A stretch of 64,000 nt of DNA from JALRBM01 sp964477195 (GTDB lineage Bacteria; Patescibacteriota; Saccharimonadia; Saccharimonadales; Saccharimonadaceae), in assembly GCA_964477195.1 (NCBI GenBank), contig CAYZCX010000002.1, positions 43,781 through 107,780 of the forward strand, read 5' to 3'. The translations under genes and the position numbers were made by a program. Positions 24,989-33,170 of this stretch are shown piece after piece; the stretch's first letter is position 1, and each line of letters begins with the position of its first letter. The notes under the pieces were generated by a model. It made no database searches and was not told the DNA's origin. It worked only from the letters and a program-made list of their open reading frames with translations.

Positions 24989-27727
24989 TTATAGCCCCAT
25001 CAGCTCCTTACCACTCTCTTTTCCTGTACCTTTGGGCTGAGGTTTCTTATTAACCACGACTTGTTGTTGCTGTGTCTTTTCCTCTGGCTCGTCAAATAAA
25101 GTCGCCATATACTGCTCAACTTCTACTTTTGGCGTAGCGTATTTCTTCCGACTATTCGCCATCACTGCTTTTTGTACTTTTTCACTCTCCTCAACGTCCA
25201 GCGGCACCGTCTGCCCCGAAAAAGCCTCCTCGCTATCCTCCGTCGCTACCTTCATGTAAAAGTGGTACGGCGCAAGGTTTACGATGTCACCCTTTTCAAC
25301 TTCTGGCTTCATGTACGGCAATATAAACGTCTCATCCTCTGGGTTGGCCTTGAGGCAGATAATCGTCGCGGCATTTCCAGCTATCACTTTCACTAAGTCC
25401 TTATCCTCCATCTGTGCAATATTCTGGTGTGACACAATTAAGCTAACATGGAACTTGCGCCCTTCGCTCGTAATTGCCCCGAACTGTGGCGTTGCGAAGT
25501 TCTGGAACTCATCGACATAGACAAAGAAGTCTCGGCGCTTCTTCTCGGGAATTTTTGTACGTTGGTAAGCAGCCATCCAAATAAGTGCAGTGAGAATAGT
25601 GCCGAAGAACTCACTCTGATCTTCGCCGATGTCGCCCTTGCTCAGGTTTACGAGCAATATCTTCCCTTCGTTCATAATGTCCGCAATACGAACAGTACTC
25701 TTTTCTTGCAAAAGAATGTGCCGAGACATCTTCGACGTAATGAAATGCCCTAAACGATGCGTCAGAGGCGCTGTAGCAGCGGACATCTGCATAGAACCCA
25801 TCATCTTGAATTCTTTATCCCAGAATTGCTTCAAGACAGGGTCTTTAAGAGTTTTGGCAACTTCTTTTTGGTATTTCTTGTCGGTTAGTAAACGCTGCAA
25901 GGTATATAAGCTTGGCTTTGGTGTTTGTAGTGCTGTAAGCGTAGTATTCCGCAAAATATGCTCCATGCGTGGACCCCACTGCGCTTCGTCGGACAGTTTC
26001 TTGAATATAGATAGGACTGCACTCGTTATCCATTCGTGTTTATCGTCTTCACTTTCAAAGTCTATGCCGGGATCAAGAATGTTAAGGCCAACCGGAAAGT
26101 CACGGTCAGACGGATCGAACACCACCACATCTTTACGACGGTTCTCTGGCACAATACTGAGTAGCTCGCGGAACATATCGCCGTGCGGATCGAGTACGGC
26201 CAAGCCTTTGCCATTGAACATATCTTGGTAAATTGAACTTTTAAGTAGGGTCGTCTTACCGGTGCCGGTCTTCCCGATAATGTAGGTGTGCTTTTGGCGC
26301 TGCTCCAAAGTCATGCCAATTTCTTGCACTTCACCACCAAAGGCATTTGCCCCGACAATAACATCAAGCTTTGCGTCGCTACGCTTAATAGAGAGTGGCG
26401 CGGCCAGTTCGCGACTCCGGCTTTTGACTAAGCCTTCGGTTTTTGTCAGGTCGGTATTTGGGAAGTGGTAGAGGTCGGATAATTCTGAGCTCGAAAGAAT
26501 AGTTTGTTGGCTCACGACATGACGTAATAAAGTCCGGTTACGGAACCGGCCAAGCCACCTATCTGTCGAGGATATAAATGGGAGTGCTCGACGAGTATGA
26601 ATGGACTGACGTGTAGCCGTAAAAGTATCAAAGGAAGAAATGACAGCGCTAAGGCGGCCTTGAATATTATCTGCATCCGGTGAAGCCACGAGCACGCGCA
26701 TAGAGACTTCAAATAGATGTTGGTCGAGCTTCGTCTTAATTGTCTTGCCAATTTCTTGTTCGTACGGGTCGCCAGTAAGCCGCTTGTTACCGCTGTTCTT
26801 TGGTATATCTCCTGAAAAGGCGTCAATGACCGTGGCAATAAGTTTACCGCCCATAGCGATAAGCCAAAACGGCGCAAGTGCTGCTCGTAGCAGTATGCGT
26901 GGTACGTTAATCTTGTAGGCTGTCAGTTTCGACGACAGCTCTTTACTTAGCGCAATCCGGTGCTGTGTATCACGGATATGACGGAGTTCATTTGGATGCG
27001 TATTCTTAAAGACCGGCACGGCAACAATTTGGAAGGCTATGACTTCATCCGGTAGTAAGTTGCGCATGTGGCCTGTGAGGTAGGCGATAGGATCGTGTTC
27101 TTCTAGTGCTTTATGGTCTTCGAGCGGCAGTACGAAATCGGACATTAGTTTTAGTTCTGCCACGCTGGTCGGAAGCTCTGTTACTTTGTCCATATAATCA
27201 TCGACTTCAGTGACTTTGAGGCCGGGCAAGAATGACATCAGGGTACGCTTCACCGTTTCAATCTCATGCTTTGGGATGCGAATGATGTAGCGGATACCGT
27301 CGTCGCGAGTTGCCACTAACTCTAGCGAATATGGCTGCTTCCGAGAGGCCATCTTATCCCAGAAACCACGGTACTTTACCATGCTGCGCATAAGGATATG
27401 AAGTTGTTCGGTTGCATAGGCTGATTTAGTAGTGTCAGATGGGAATGTGAGCTGCAAGAAGGCGTACTCTACTTCACGTTTACCAACTCCTACGCGCTGT
27501 AAGAAGAGTGAAAAGAAGGTGCGGCCGTATTGGAAGAGCTTTATGGTTAGGAGGATAAGGAGATAAGCGACGCCGAATTCAATAAGGAGTGCGCCAAGAA
27601 CAAATACAAGCGCCCAGCCGGAGTTAAAGTTGTGCTCCTGGGTGTAGCGAGCGGGGCCGTTGATGAGGGTGTCGATGAATTCTTGCACTTGTAAGTAAAT
27701 CTCCTGAAGACCAAGCCTAGCAACCAC
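24989..27727 (-). CDS. Conjugation-type coupling ATPase (DUF87/TraD-VirD4-like)
   Basis: 912 aa. One or two membrane helices lie near residues 38-65. A long beta-rich part to about 440 follows, then a RecA-type motor with Walker A I-G-K-T-G-T-G-K-T-T near residue 472, D-P-H-G-D-M soon after, and Walker B F-F-V-Y-V-D-E-F-Q-N-F near residue 740. S-H-Q-N-I-A-Q-M-E-D follows. It ends in a Gln/Lys-rich tail. This is the layout of type IV coupling proteins that pump DNA or protein. No VirB channel genes are nearby. The GTG start at 27727 lies 5 bases after a TATGGT box; it is the longest frame and the start is uncertain. Confidence 0.85.
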   Translation of the reverse strand: MVARLGLQEIYLQVQEFIDTLINGPARYTQEHNFNSGWALVFVLGALLIEFGVAYLLILLTIKLFQYGRTFFSLFLQRVGVGKREVEYAFLQLTFPSDTTKSAYATEQLHILMRSMVKYRGFWDKMASRKQPYSLELVATRDDGIRYIIRIPKHEIETVKRTLMSFLPGLKVTEVDDYMDKVTELPTSVAELKLMSDFVLPLEDHKALEEHDPIAYLTGHMRNLLPDEVIAFQIVAVPVFKNTHPNELRHIRDTQHRIALSKELSSKLTAYKINVPRILLRAALAPFWLIAMGGKLIATVIDAFSGDIPKNSGNKRLTGDPYEQEIGKTIKTKLDQHLFEVSMRVLVASPDADNIQGRLSAVISSFDTFTATRQSIHTRRALPFISSTDRWLGRFRNRTLLRHVVSQQTILSSSELSDLYHFPNTDLTKTEGLVKSRSRELAAPLSIKRSDAKLDVIVGANAFGGEVQEIGMTLEQRQKHTYIIGKTGTGKTTLLKSSIYQDMFNGKGLAVLDPHGDMFRELLSIVPENRRKDVVVFDPSDRDFPVGLNILDPGIDFESEDDKHEWITSAVLSIFKKLSDEAQWGPRMEHILRNTTLTALQTPKPSLYTLQRLLTDKKYQKEVAKTLKDPVLKQFWDKEFKMMGSMQMSAATAPLTHRLGHFITSKMSRHILLQEKSTVRIADIMNEGKILLVNLSKGDIGEDQSEFFGTILTALIWMAAYQRTKIPEKKRRDFFVYVDEFQNFATPQFGAITSEGRKFHVSLIVSHQNIAQMEDKDLVKVIAGNAATIICLKANPEDETFILPYMKPEVEKGDIVNLAPYHFYMKVATEDSEEAFSGQTVPLDVEESEKVQKAVMANSRKKYATPKVEVEQYMATLFDEPEEKTQQQQVVVNKKPQPKGTGKESGKELMGL

Positions 27728-27835
27728 ACCTTACCATACCGCTGTCTATCCGTTATTTATAATACCATCTCACATAATAATGTTGACTCACTAGCTGATT
27801 TAATAAATACTAGCTCTAGGAAAAAGTAGGAGTAT

Positions 27836-28341
27836 ATGGCAATAATATCTCGTTTATTTAGAGGCAAGCAGAAACAACAATGGGACGTAGTGACAGTACC
27901 CTGGGGAGGCTGGAATTACCCTGACCCGATCATGGCTGATGACGAATGGTTAGGACATGGCCCGCCAGATGACCTATATCTCAAAGACTTAGCGTACATG
28001 GCAGGCACTACTATCAAAAGGCATTTGTTGAAATGCGACTTATTCATCCACTCGCCAACCATAAACCGGTCATCCATGACGAGTTTCGTAAAACATTCGA
28101 TGCACACTATGATGAGCGCAGTATGCCACTGCTGCTATACGAGCGAGGTGGCAAGTTAATCATGAGTAATGATTGGGAGGCATATTGGCTTTATAGGGAG
28201 CGAGAAGATCCAGCTATCCCCTGCATTATTCTTAGCCACTTTAATAATGAAGAGCCGGGCATTGCCATTTGCGACAGACCTTTCAAGATTGAGCGGTCGG
28301 AGTACTTGCTGAAGCCTCGTCAGGCGCTTACGACTTGGTAA
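27836..28341 (+). pseudogene. Frameshifted hypothetical gene
   Basis: AGTAGGAG 3 bases upstream marks a real start at 27836, and the first frame reads sensibly for about 57 codons (to around 28003: D-L-Y-L-K-D-L-A-Y-M-A-G). It then turns into unlikely Ser/His/Cys-rich sequence. The frame shifted by one base continues a protein-like sequence (H-Y-Y-Q-K-A-F-V-E-M-R-L-I-H-P) to TAA at 28341. A one-base deletion near 28005 explains both. The joined product would be about 168 aa, soluble, with no recognised family. It could be a true pseudogene or an assembly error. Confidence 0.65.
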
Positions 28342-28354
28342 AGATGTTCAGTCT

Positions 28355-28373
28355 ATAAAAGTATAACTTTTAT
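28355..28373. terminator. Bidirectional A/T hairpin between convergent genes
   Basis: ATAAAAGT (28355-28362) pairs with ACTTTTAT (28366-28373) over a 3-base loop, with A- and T-rich flanks on both sides. It touches the stop codon of the YdcF-like gene. Confidence 0.6.
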
Positions 28374-29023
28374 TTAATAAGATGCTTACTATAACCAAGA
28401 GCTACAAGATGCTCCCAGGCATCCCATACTTCATCTGGAATATTCTGCTCAATCTGAAAGCCAAGCTTTGGATATTCTTTAATCCTTTGTAGGTCACCTA
28501 CCATAATATTTATTGTATAGTCGGCAGGATAAAGCGGGTTCCTGATATACTCCTCGAAGGATATAGGTTGAGAAGTGACAAGAAAGTTAGGCTGAGGTTG
28601 TGGCCATTGGGCTTTGAACGTTGCGAATGTCCGGCGCTCCATATACGGTTTCTGTACGGCAATAAGTGAATTAACCTTAATATTTTTATCCTGGAGTAAT
28701 TGATTGGAGAACATTATATTCTCACCAGTATTGCGTGATTTACTTTCAATCAGAATGGCTTGTTCTGGTACACCAGCGTCTTTGGCAATCTGAGCAAACC
28801 TTTCGGCCTCGGGTGTACCCTTGAAACCACTTATATCTCTTCCCACACCCTCGTTTCCGCTAAAGAGTATAAGTGGTGCGTAGCCTTTCAAAAATAATTG
28901 GCTTGCATATTCCGCAACCCGTATATCATGACTTCCTAGCACAAAAATCAGATCTGCCTCCTTCAGTTTGTGATGAAGGTGATGATAGTCCCAGATTATT
29001 TTAGCTAATTCGTTGACTGACAT
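28370..29023 (-). CDS. YdcF/DUF218 family protein
   Basis: 217 aa, cytoplasmic. DUF218 features are visible: D-L-I-F-V-L-G-S-H-D near residue 24, G-Y-A-P-L-I-L-F-S-G-N near residue 48, E-S-K-S-R-N-T-G-E-N near residue 93, and V-Q-K-P-Y-M-E-R-R near residue 122. The family (ElyC/SanA/YdcF) is linked to envelope metabolism or nucleotide binding; exact chemistry is unsettled. GAAGGT precedes the ATG, and a TATAAT box is 14 bases upstream. It is distinct from the membrane-anchored YdcF at 36783-37385. Confidence 0.85.
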   Translation of the reverse strand: MSVNELAKIIWDYHHLHHKLKEADLIFVLGSHDIRVAEYASQLFLKGYAPLILFSGNEGVGRDISGFKGTPEAERFAQIAKDAGVPEQAILIESKSRNTGENIMFSNQLLQDKNIKVNSLIAVQKPYMERRTFATFKAQWPQPQPNFLVTSQPISFEEYIRNPLYPADYTINIMVGDLQRIKEYPKLGFQIEQNIPDEVWDAWEHLVALGYSKHLIK

Positions 29024-29068
29024 TATTACTTACCTTCATTATATAGTCTTAGGCTTGGATTTTGAAAG

Positions 29069-29281
29069 TTATAGCCCTCGAAACAACTCCTCAACCGAAA
29101 TCCCCAACCCCTTAGCGATCATCCCAATCACCACAAGCGAGGTATTTTGCTCACCTCGTTCTATCCGGCCTATGTAACTTAAGTCCAGTCCGCATTTGTC
29201 ACCGAGTGCTTCTTGTGTCAGGCCCTGCTCTAATCTGAGCTGGCGCACGCGTTTACCGAACTTTTTTACAATAGGTTTCAT
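29069..29281 (-). CDS. XRE-family helix-turn-helix regulator
   Basis: 70 aa, a stand-alone HTH_3 domain: R-V-R-Q-L-R-L-E-Q-G-L-T-Q-E-A-L-G followed by the recognition-helix pattern L-S-Y-I-G-R-I-E-R-G. It probably binds DNA as a dimer. Upstream, TAGAGT and ACTCTA form a spaced inverted repeat (about 29290-29319) just before the start, a plausible self-operator. Likely local regulator of the accessory region. Confidence 0.88.
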   Translation of the reverse strand: MKPIVKKFGKRVRQLRLEQGLTQEALGDKCGLDLSYIGRIERGEQNTSLVVIGMIAKGLGISVEELFRGL

Positions 29282-29411
29282 ATCTATTCCTAGAGTAGAT
29301 CGGCGCGTCTAATAACTCTACGGACGATATGTATCATTTTATCTGTAAATATGCTTGCCAATGTGAAACCTTTAGCATACTATGGAAATAAGCTTTGCTC
29401 GTTAAAGCGAA

Positions 29412-29550
29412 CAATTAGACGACCTAAACCATTACCCGCAAGGGTTGGCATGGTCTAAAATCCCTGATAGATACTGATCCCGTCGTTCAGCATCTATCAG
29501 GTCATGCCTCGAAAGAGTCATGGGGTGAAAGCCCGCTGGCGGCGGGTTTT
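29412..29550 (+). other. Structured intergenic segment with terminator, candidate small RNA or attenuator
   Basis: The 312-base gap 29282-29593 holds the XRE promoter side and this block. TTAGAC/GTCTAA arms (29413 and 29451) enclose an ACC-CGCAA-GGGT stem-loop. A 10-bp CCTGATAGAT/ATCTATCAGG stem spans 29463-29502. An intrinsic terminator follows at 29529-29550 (CCCGC/GCGGG then TTTT). Three stems ending in a terminator fit a small RNA or a riboswitch-like attenuator on the + strand. I do not recognise the family. Confidence 0.45.
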
Positions 29551-29593
29551 GTGTTTTCTCGTCGCCATAAAATAAGAAAGCCTTATAGTAACT

Positions 29594-29689
29594 ATGAAAA
29601 AACGACCACATGCAGTCGCTGTGACTGCTATTATTTTTGTGCTTTTTTGCAAGGAGCCGGAGCGTATATATGCACGGTCTATTCGTTGA
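29594..29689 (+). CDS. Possible 31-aa hydrophobic leader peptide
   Basis: ATG at 29594 opens M-K-K-R-P-H-A-V-A-V-T-A-I-I-F-V-L-F-C, a basic start and one hydrophobic helix, ending TGA at 29687. It overlaps the next gene's start by 20 bases, as coupled leader peptides do. A GCAGTC/GACTGC hairpin followed by T-runs (29612-29647) lies within it, so translation could control that terminator. No clear Shine-Dalgarno, hence low confidence. Confidence 0.3.
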   Translation: MKKRPHAVAVTAIIFVLFCKEPERIYARSIR

Positions 29690-30113
29690 AAAGTATTCAT
29701 TAACCCACAAACCACTATCCCGGCAGCTCGCCGAACATCTTGCTTCGCGTGGCTCGCAAGGAAAAATAGCAGTTGTTACTGATAGACCGGTCACGCTGCT
29801 CGCATCCACTCGTAAGCATTGGCTTCGGCTTATCCGGCTAACAGAGAACGAGAGATCACGGACGCTTAATACTACTCGAAAGGAACGGCTCGACATACAA
29901 ATAGAATGGATGCGGCAATTAAGATTTACGGCAAAAGCGCCAGAAGACTTGCTCGAAGCGGACATAACCTTTGCGACAGCTAGTGATTTTGTACGGACTC
30001 CGCCTGATTGTCGGATAGTGTATATAACCTACAGCTTTGAGTGCGCGAAGCTACATATGCTGACAAGTTGGATGCCGAGGAATGGTGTCGTGGTAATGTA
30101 TGGACAAGACTAA
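29670..30113 (+). CDS. Hypothetical protein coupled to RadC-like gene
   Basis: 147 aa, no family recognised. It alternates strands and helices (K-I-A-V-V-T-D-R-P; D-C-R-I-V-Y-I-T-Y; G-V-V-V-M-Y-G at the end) and has a basic middle (R-K-H-W-L-R-L-I-R), compatible with a small alpha/beta fold touching nucleic acid. CCGGAG lies about 7 bases upstream of the ATG at 29670. Its last 14 bases overlap the start of the RadC-like gene, so the two are co-translated. An opposite-strand open frame (29432-29965) lacks a ribosome site and is rejected. Confidence 0.6.
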   Translation: MHGLFVEKYSLTHKPLSRQLAEHLASRGSQGKIAVVTDRPVTLLASTRKHWLRLIRLTENERSRTLNTTRKERLDIQIEWMRQLRFTAKAPEDLLEADITFATASDFVRTPPDCRIVYITYSFECAKLHMLTSWMPRNGVVVMYGQD

Positions 30114-30483
30114 GCCACTCACTAAGATTGAGGACGTTCTGCCACACCTCAAGTTTATCCGTACCAAAAGGCAGGAATATATACTTTGCCTGTCGCTGGA
30201 CAGCGGAAACCGGCTCATAGCCCGTAGGGTGGTAACGATCGGCACACTCACATCCTCACTTGTGCACCCGCGCGAGGTATTTGCCGGACCTCTCAAAGAC
30301 CGGGCGGCTAGTGTAATTGTGGCACATAATCATCCATCGGGCGATCCACATCCGAGCCGGAAGGATATTGAGGCGACGCAGCAATTGGTTGCAGGAGGAA
30401 TCTTGCTAGGCATTCCGATGCGCGACCACATCATTGTTAGTAAGGAGGGTCACTACAGTTTCAAAAGCAGTCATATGCTTTGA
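30100..30483 (+). CDS. RadC-like JAB/MPN+ domain protein (short form)
   Basis: 127 aa, containing only the JAB domain of RadC. The JAMM motif is complete: Glu in P-R-E-V-F, then H-N-H-P-S-G-D-P-H-P-S-R-K-D. The helix-hairpin-helix N-terminus of normal RadC (about 220 aa) is missing. RadC-type JAB proteins are common on mobile elements, and their metalloprotease-like activity is unproven. ATG at 30100 overlaps the upstream gene. Confidence 0.88.
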   Translation: MDKTKPLTKIEDVLPHLKFIRTKRQEYILCLSLDSGNRLIARRVVTIGTLTSSLVHPREVFAGPLKDRAASVIVAHNHPSGDPHPSRKDIEATQQLVAGGILLGIPMRDHIIVSKEGHYSFKSSHML

Positions 30484-30546
30484 TGCTCTTAGCTCATCGA
30501 CAGTCACCGAAAAATCAATAATGCCACTCTTTGGTATAATCAAGCT

Positions 30547-30726
30547 ATGACAAATAGCAAGCCAACAAAAAAAGAGGCCGAGAAGCTACAAAAGCAAATT
30601 GACGAATACGAAGCAAAGCCAGTTCGCACAAACGAACGGCCGCTAAAACTCAATATGACGTTCAATCAAGCAGTAGATAAAATCCTCAAGGCAACTAAGC
30701 CGCCTAAAAAGCCTAAAGAAAAGTAG
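30547..30726 (+). CDS. Small lysine-rich protein (59 aa)
   Basis: Begins ATG at 30547 exactly 6 bases after TATAAT (30535-30540), the spacing seen for leaderless genes here. A charged N-terminal helix (K-K-E-A-E-K-L-Q-K-Q) is followed by L-K-L-N-M-T-F-N-Q-A-V-D-K-I-L and a Pro/Lys tail. The L-x-M-T-F-x-x-A-x-x-x-I block resembles short proteins found widely in bacteria without known function. The promoter spacing is the main support. Confidence 0.65.
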   Translation: MTNSKPTKKEAEKLQKQIDEYEAKPVRTNERPLKLNMTFNQAVDKILKATKPPKKPKEK

Positions 30727-30857
30727 GGGTTAAGTCCGCAGCTATGTGGCTGTTTCTATAATTTGGGTGTGTTAAACGTATAATTGCCATATAATATGTT
30801 ATAATTACATTAATGTCTCTCTAGTAGAGTGTCAGGTACATACCCTAGGAGATTGTC

Positions 30858-31460
30858 ATGGGTGACTGGAAAGGCCACGTTATACGGGCTATTGAGATGG
30901 TCCTCTTGACCCTCATGGTCGTGGCGTGGTGGATCATGGATCAAATCTCAAGCGCTAGTCTCGAACCCGAGCTCTTGGGCTGGGAATTGTTCTTCCTCCC
31001 CACGGCCGCAGCTTTCATGTTGGTCCAATGGTGGATTATCCATCGCGACACCAAGAAAAAGAACCTCTCATCCGCCGGCAACGCATGGGAAACCATCAAG
31101 ATCGAAGACAGCATTCTGAACCGCTGGTATGCGGTGTGGAATGAGTTCGGAATCGACTCCGAAGAAGACCGCGCCGAGCCATGGCACTTCCCGGCCCAGA
31201 TCGCTCAAATCGTCGCGCTGGAAGATGTGCGCGAGGCGAGCGATGACCGCGAACTGCGCAAGCGGCTCGGAGCACGGGTGTTTCTGATCATCCGCGAAAC
31301 ACTGGGACCTCTCGCTACAGAGCTGGACTATCTGGCTGCTTGCGAGCGAGAGGTCAACGAGCTCATGAAAGCAGCAGACGAAATCCTGGCAGAGATGCTG
31401 GACTTCAGCGCGCAAGCCACCAACACAGTCCACGGCGAAATGCTTCTGGCCATTACCTAG
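30858..31460 (+). CDS. Hypothetical membrane protein, two TM helices (orphan cassette)
   Basis: 200 aa. Hydrophobic helices at about residues 10-30 and 40-62, rich in Trp, are followed by a 135-residue acidic cytoplasmic domain of helices (E-D-S-I-L-N-R-W-Y; E-L-D-Y-L-A-A-C-E-R-E-V). No family recognised. TAGGAGA lies 5 bases before the ATG, TATAAT at about 30802-30807, and a terminator follows (31483-31515). It is visibly GC-richer than the preceding accessory genes. Confidence 0.7.
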   Translation: MGDWKGHVIRAIEMVLLTLMVVAWWIMDQISSASLEPELLGWELFFLPTAAAFMLVQWWIIHRDTKKKNLSSAGNAWETIKIEDSILNRWYAVWNEFGIDSEEDRAEPWHFPAQIAQIVALEDVREASDDRELRKRLGARVFLIIRETLGPLATELDYLAACEREVNELMKAADEILAEMLDFSAQATNTVHGEMLLAIT

Positions 31461-31482
31461 ACCCAAGGGGGAGACACCAACA

Positions 31483-31515
31483 GGGCGCTCGCATGAGCGC
31501 CCCTTTCCCTTTTCT
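31483..31515 (+). terminator. Intrinsic terminator after the two-TM orphan gene
   Basis: GGGCGCTC (31483-31490) pairs perfectly with GAGCGCCC (31495-31502) over GCAT, followed by CTTTCCCTTTTC. Confidence 0.88.
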
Positions 31516-31534
31516 AGAGACTAAAGCTCTTTAA

Positions 31535-31586
31535 ATATGAAATACCCCGCCTCCTCGGAATATCTCATATTCGACAAAGAGACGGG
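31535..31586 (-). terminator. Terminator containing copy 1 of a duplicated 38-base element
   Basis: CCCG-CTC (from 31546) pairs with GAG-CGGG (to 31586), and an inner GAATAT/ATATTC palindrome sits in the middle. The segment 31535-31572 recurs at 32365-32402 with one mismatch; both copies lie behind paralogous genes. Confidence 0.75.
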
Positions 31587-31601
31587 ATGGATGGACCGAA
31601 C

Positions 31602-32240
31602 TTAGTAGGCGGCGATCACTTCCGCCTTTTCGCTCGTTTCCACGATCAGCTGCATCATCATTCGCACCTCCGCCTCACTCAGATGAAGTGCATAGTTCCA
31701 TCCAATTGCGAGCATCGCCACCTGCCAAAGATCATAGGAGGTGAGATCTTGGACGGGCGCGTCTGGAAGATGGATGAGGTAAAGCTCGAGCGCCCCCTCC
31801 ACATTTTCTGCGAAAGGAGGGTACTCTGACGTCGAAAGCGTTTCCGCCCACTCCTGGCCACGCATGCCCATAGCAGAGTCGACGCCCGGCACGATGAATC
31901 TGCCGGAGTCTAAATTGACCATTGTCCCGTGATAGGCGCCCAAATGCACGCTGGCAAATGCAGCACGAGTCAATTCACTGGGTGCAGGGGCGATTGCTCC
32001 TTCGAATGCACGGCGTGCCATCTTTCCAAAAAACGCCCCATGATTCATCAGGAGAGGCAGCGGATACTGGTGACGTCGCGCGGACAAAATCTGCTCACTG
32101 AGCTGAGGTTTCGTTCGCAGCAACAGAACAATCGCTGCGTTTTCCTTGTCGACCGCCAGTTCGGCGCGCGAACACATGAGCGGCACCGGGTGCCGCACCG
32201 CGATCTTTACTTCCCCCACAAGTTGGGCCAAAGACACCAT
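31602..32240 (-). CDS. Hypothetical protein, paralog A of a tandem orphan pair
   Basis: 212 aa, soluble, mixed alpha/beta, no family recognised. It aligns along its length with the next gene upstream (32426-33055). Shared blocks include L-R-T-x-P-x-L-S, R-x-x-Q-Y-P, G-x-x-P-x-x-S-E-L, L-P-D-x-P, and G-W-N near the end. ATG at 32240 is chosen because GAGGA lies 5 bases upstream. The promoter TTGACA (about 32306) with TATTAT is 16 bases spaced. It ends in a terminator whose sequence is duplicated behind its paralog. GC-rich relative to core genes. Confidence 0.72.
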   Translation of the reverse strand: MVSLAQLVGEVKIAVRHPVPLMCSRAELAVDKENAAIVLLLRTKPQLSEQILSARRHQYPLPLLMNHGAFFGKMARRAFEGAIAPAPSELTRAAFASVHLGAYHGTMVNLDSGRFIVPGVDSAMGMRGQEWAETLSTSEYPPFAENVEGALELYLIHLPDAPVQDLTSYDLWQVAMLAIGWNYALHLSEAEVRMMMQLIVETSEKAEVIAAY

Positions 32241-32364
32241 GAGTGTCCTCACCTTCCAATCAAATACTCGATGGACTTCTCTATAATAATATCTTTTAGA
32301 TGCTTGTCAAATAAATCCAGGCTAGATAACACCTTACCTTCATATTGAGTTGGGCTCTGATTTC

Positions 32365-32416
32365 ATATGAAATATCCCGCCTCCTCGGAATATCTCATAT
32401 TCAGCGAGAAGACGGG
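32365..32416 (-). terminator. Terminator containing copy 2 of the duplicated 38-base element
   Basis: Same hairpin plan as 31535-31586: CCCG-CCTC with GA-GACGGG around the GAATAT/ATATTC palindrome. 32365-32402 differs from copy 1 at a single base, far more conserved than the flanking genes. Confidence 0.75.
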
Positions 32417-32425
32417 AGAAGAAGG

Positions 32426-33055
32426 TCAGCGGGTCAGAATCGTCTGCGCTTCCTGAGAAACGTACTCGATCACGCCTGCCATTCGCGGTACATATTCTTC
32501 GTCATGAACACTGACAATATTCCAGCCAGCCGAGAGTTTTACCAGATGGGTGCGCTCAGCAGCCGACAGCTCCTCAAAGGGAGTGTCCGGCAAGTAAAAC
32601 ATATGCAGTTCGATGTCTCCTGCACCTTTTTGACCAGCGAGAGGAAACCTCGACCCAAACAGCATCCTTCCCCACTCAGATGAAGACAGCTCTTCTCGCG
32701 CGATCCGAGGAACCGTGAGCATGCCTGTTATTTCGTCCATCTCCATAGCAGCCATGGGAGCCGCGAACGTTATTTGCGCAAGTTCACTACCCGCAAGCGC
32801 AACCTCACCTCTCTCCATGTACTCAATGACATACCCTAGAATAATTGCCATATTCACAAGGCATTCGCCAGGATATTGATACTCCGCTGCCCCGAGAAGT
32901 TTTGCACTAAGTGAAGGCTCAGTTCGAACGAGCACCATGACACTTCCGGAGATCTCCTCCACCATAAGTTGCACTCGTGAACAACCCGCCAGCGACGAAC
33001 GCCCACCCTGAAGCTTGCGCGTCAGATCATCTGCAAAGCGATTGATGTCGCCCAT
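32426..33055 (-). CDS. Hypothetical protein, paralog B of a tandem orphan pair
   Basis: 209 aa, related to the 212-aa neighbour but clearly diverged. Conserved points are L-V-R-T-E-P-S-L-S, A-E-Y-Q-Y-P-G, G-S-E-L-A-Q-I-T-F-A-A, S-E-W-G-R-M-L, E-L-H-M-F-Y-L-P-D-T-P and A-G-W-N. It has one or two moderately hydrophobic helices but no signal peptide. TAGGA lies 6-7 bases before the ATG. The promoter TTGTAA/TATAAC (about 33093-33125) has a 17-base spacer. Function unknown. The pair fits a duplication that included the terminator. Confidence 0.72.
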   Translation of the reverse strand: MGDINRFADDLTRKLQGGRSSLAGCSRVQLMVEEISGSVMVLVRTEPSLSAKLLGAAEYQYPGECLVNMAIILGYVIEYMERGEVALAGSELAQITFAAPMAAMEMDEITGMLTVPRIAREELSSSEWGRMLFGSRFPLAGQKGAGDIELHMFYLPDTPFEELSAAERTHLVKLSAGWNIVSVHDEEYVPRMAGVIEYVSQEAQTILTR

Positions 33056-33170
33056 CTCACATCCTATCGTAGAAGGCTGTTACATTCTCAACAATCAGTT
33101 ATACAATAGTATAGTATTTTTTACAACCAGAATGCTCGCATGAAAAACTTACTCAAAATAGAGGACTGTC

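Noticed and set aside
29412..29510. tRNA or SRP RNA in the structured block
   Set aside because: No T-loop GGTTCGA-type sequence, no acceptor stem, and no SRP GGTCAGG…GGAAGCAG signature.
29432..29965. 177-codon open frame on the minus strand opposite the RadC-partner gene
   Set aside because: No ribosome site or -10, composition rich in Ser/Arg/Cys, and the plus-strand gene has a site and overlaps radC properly.
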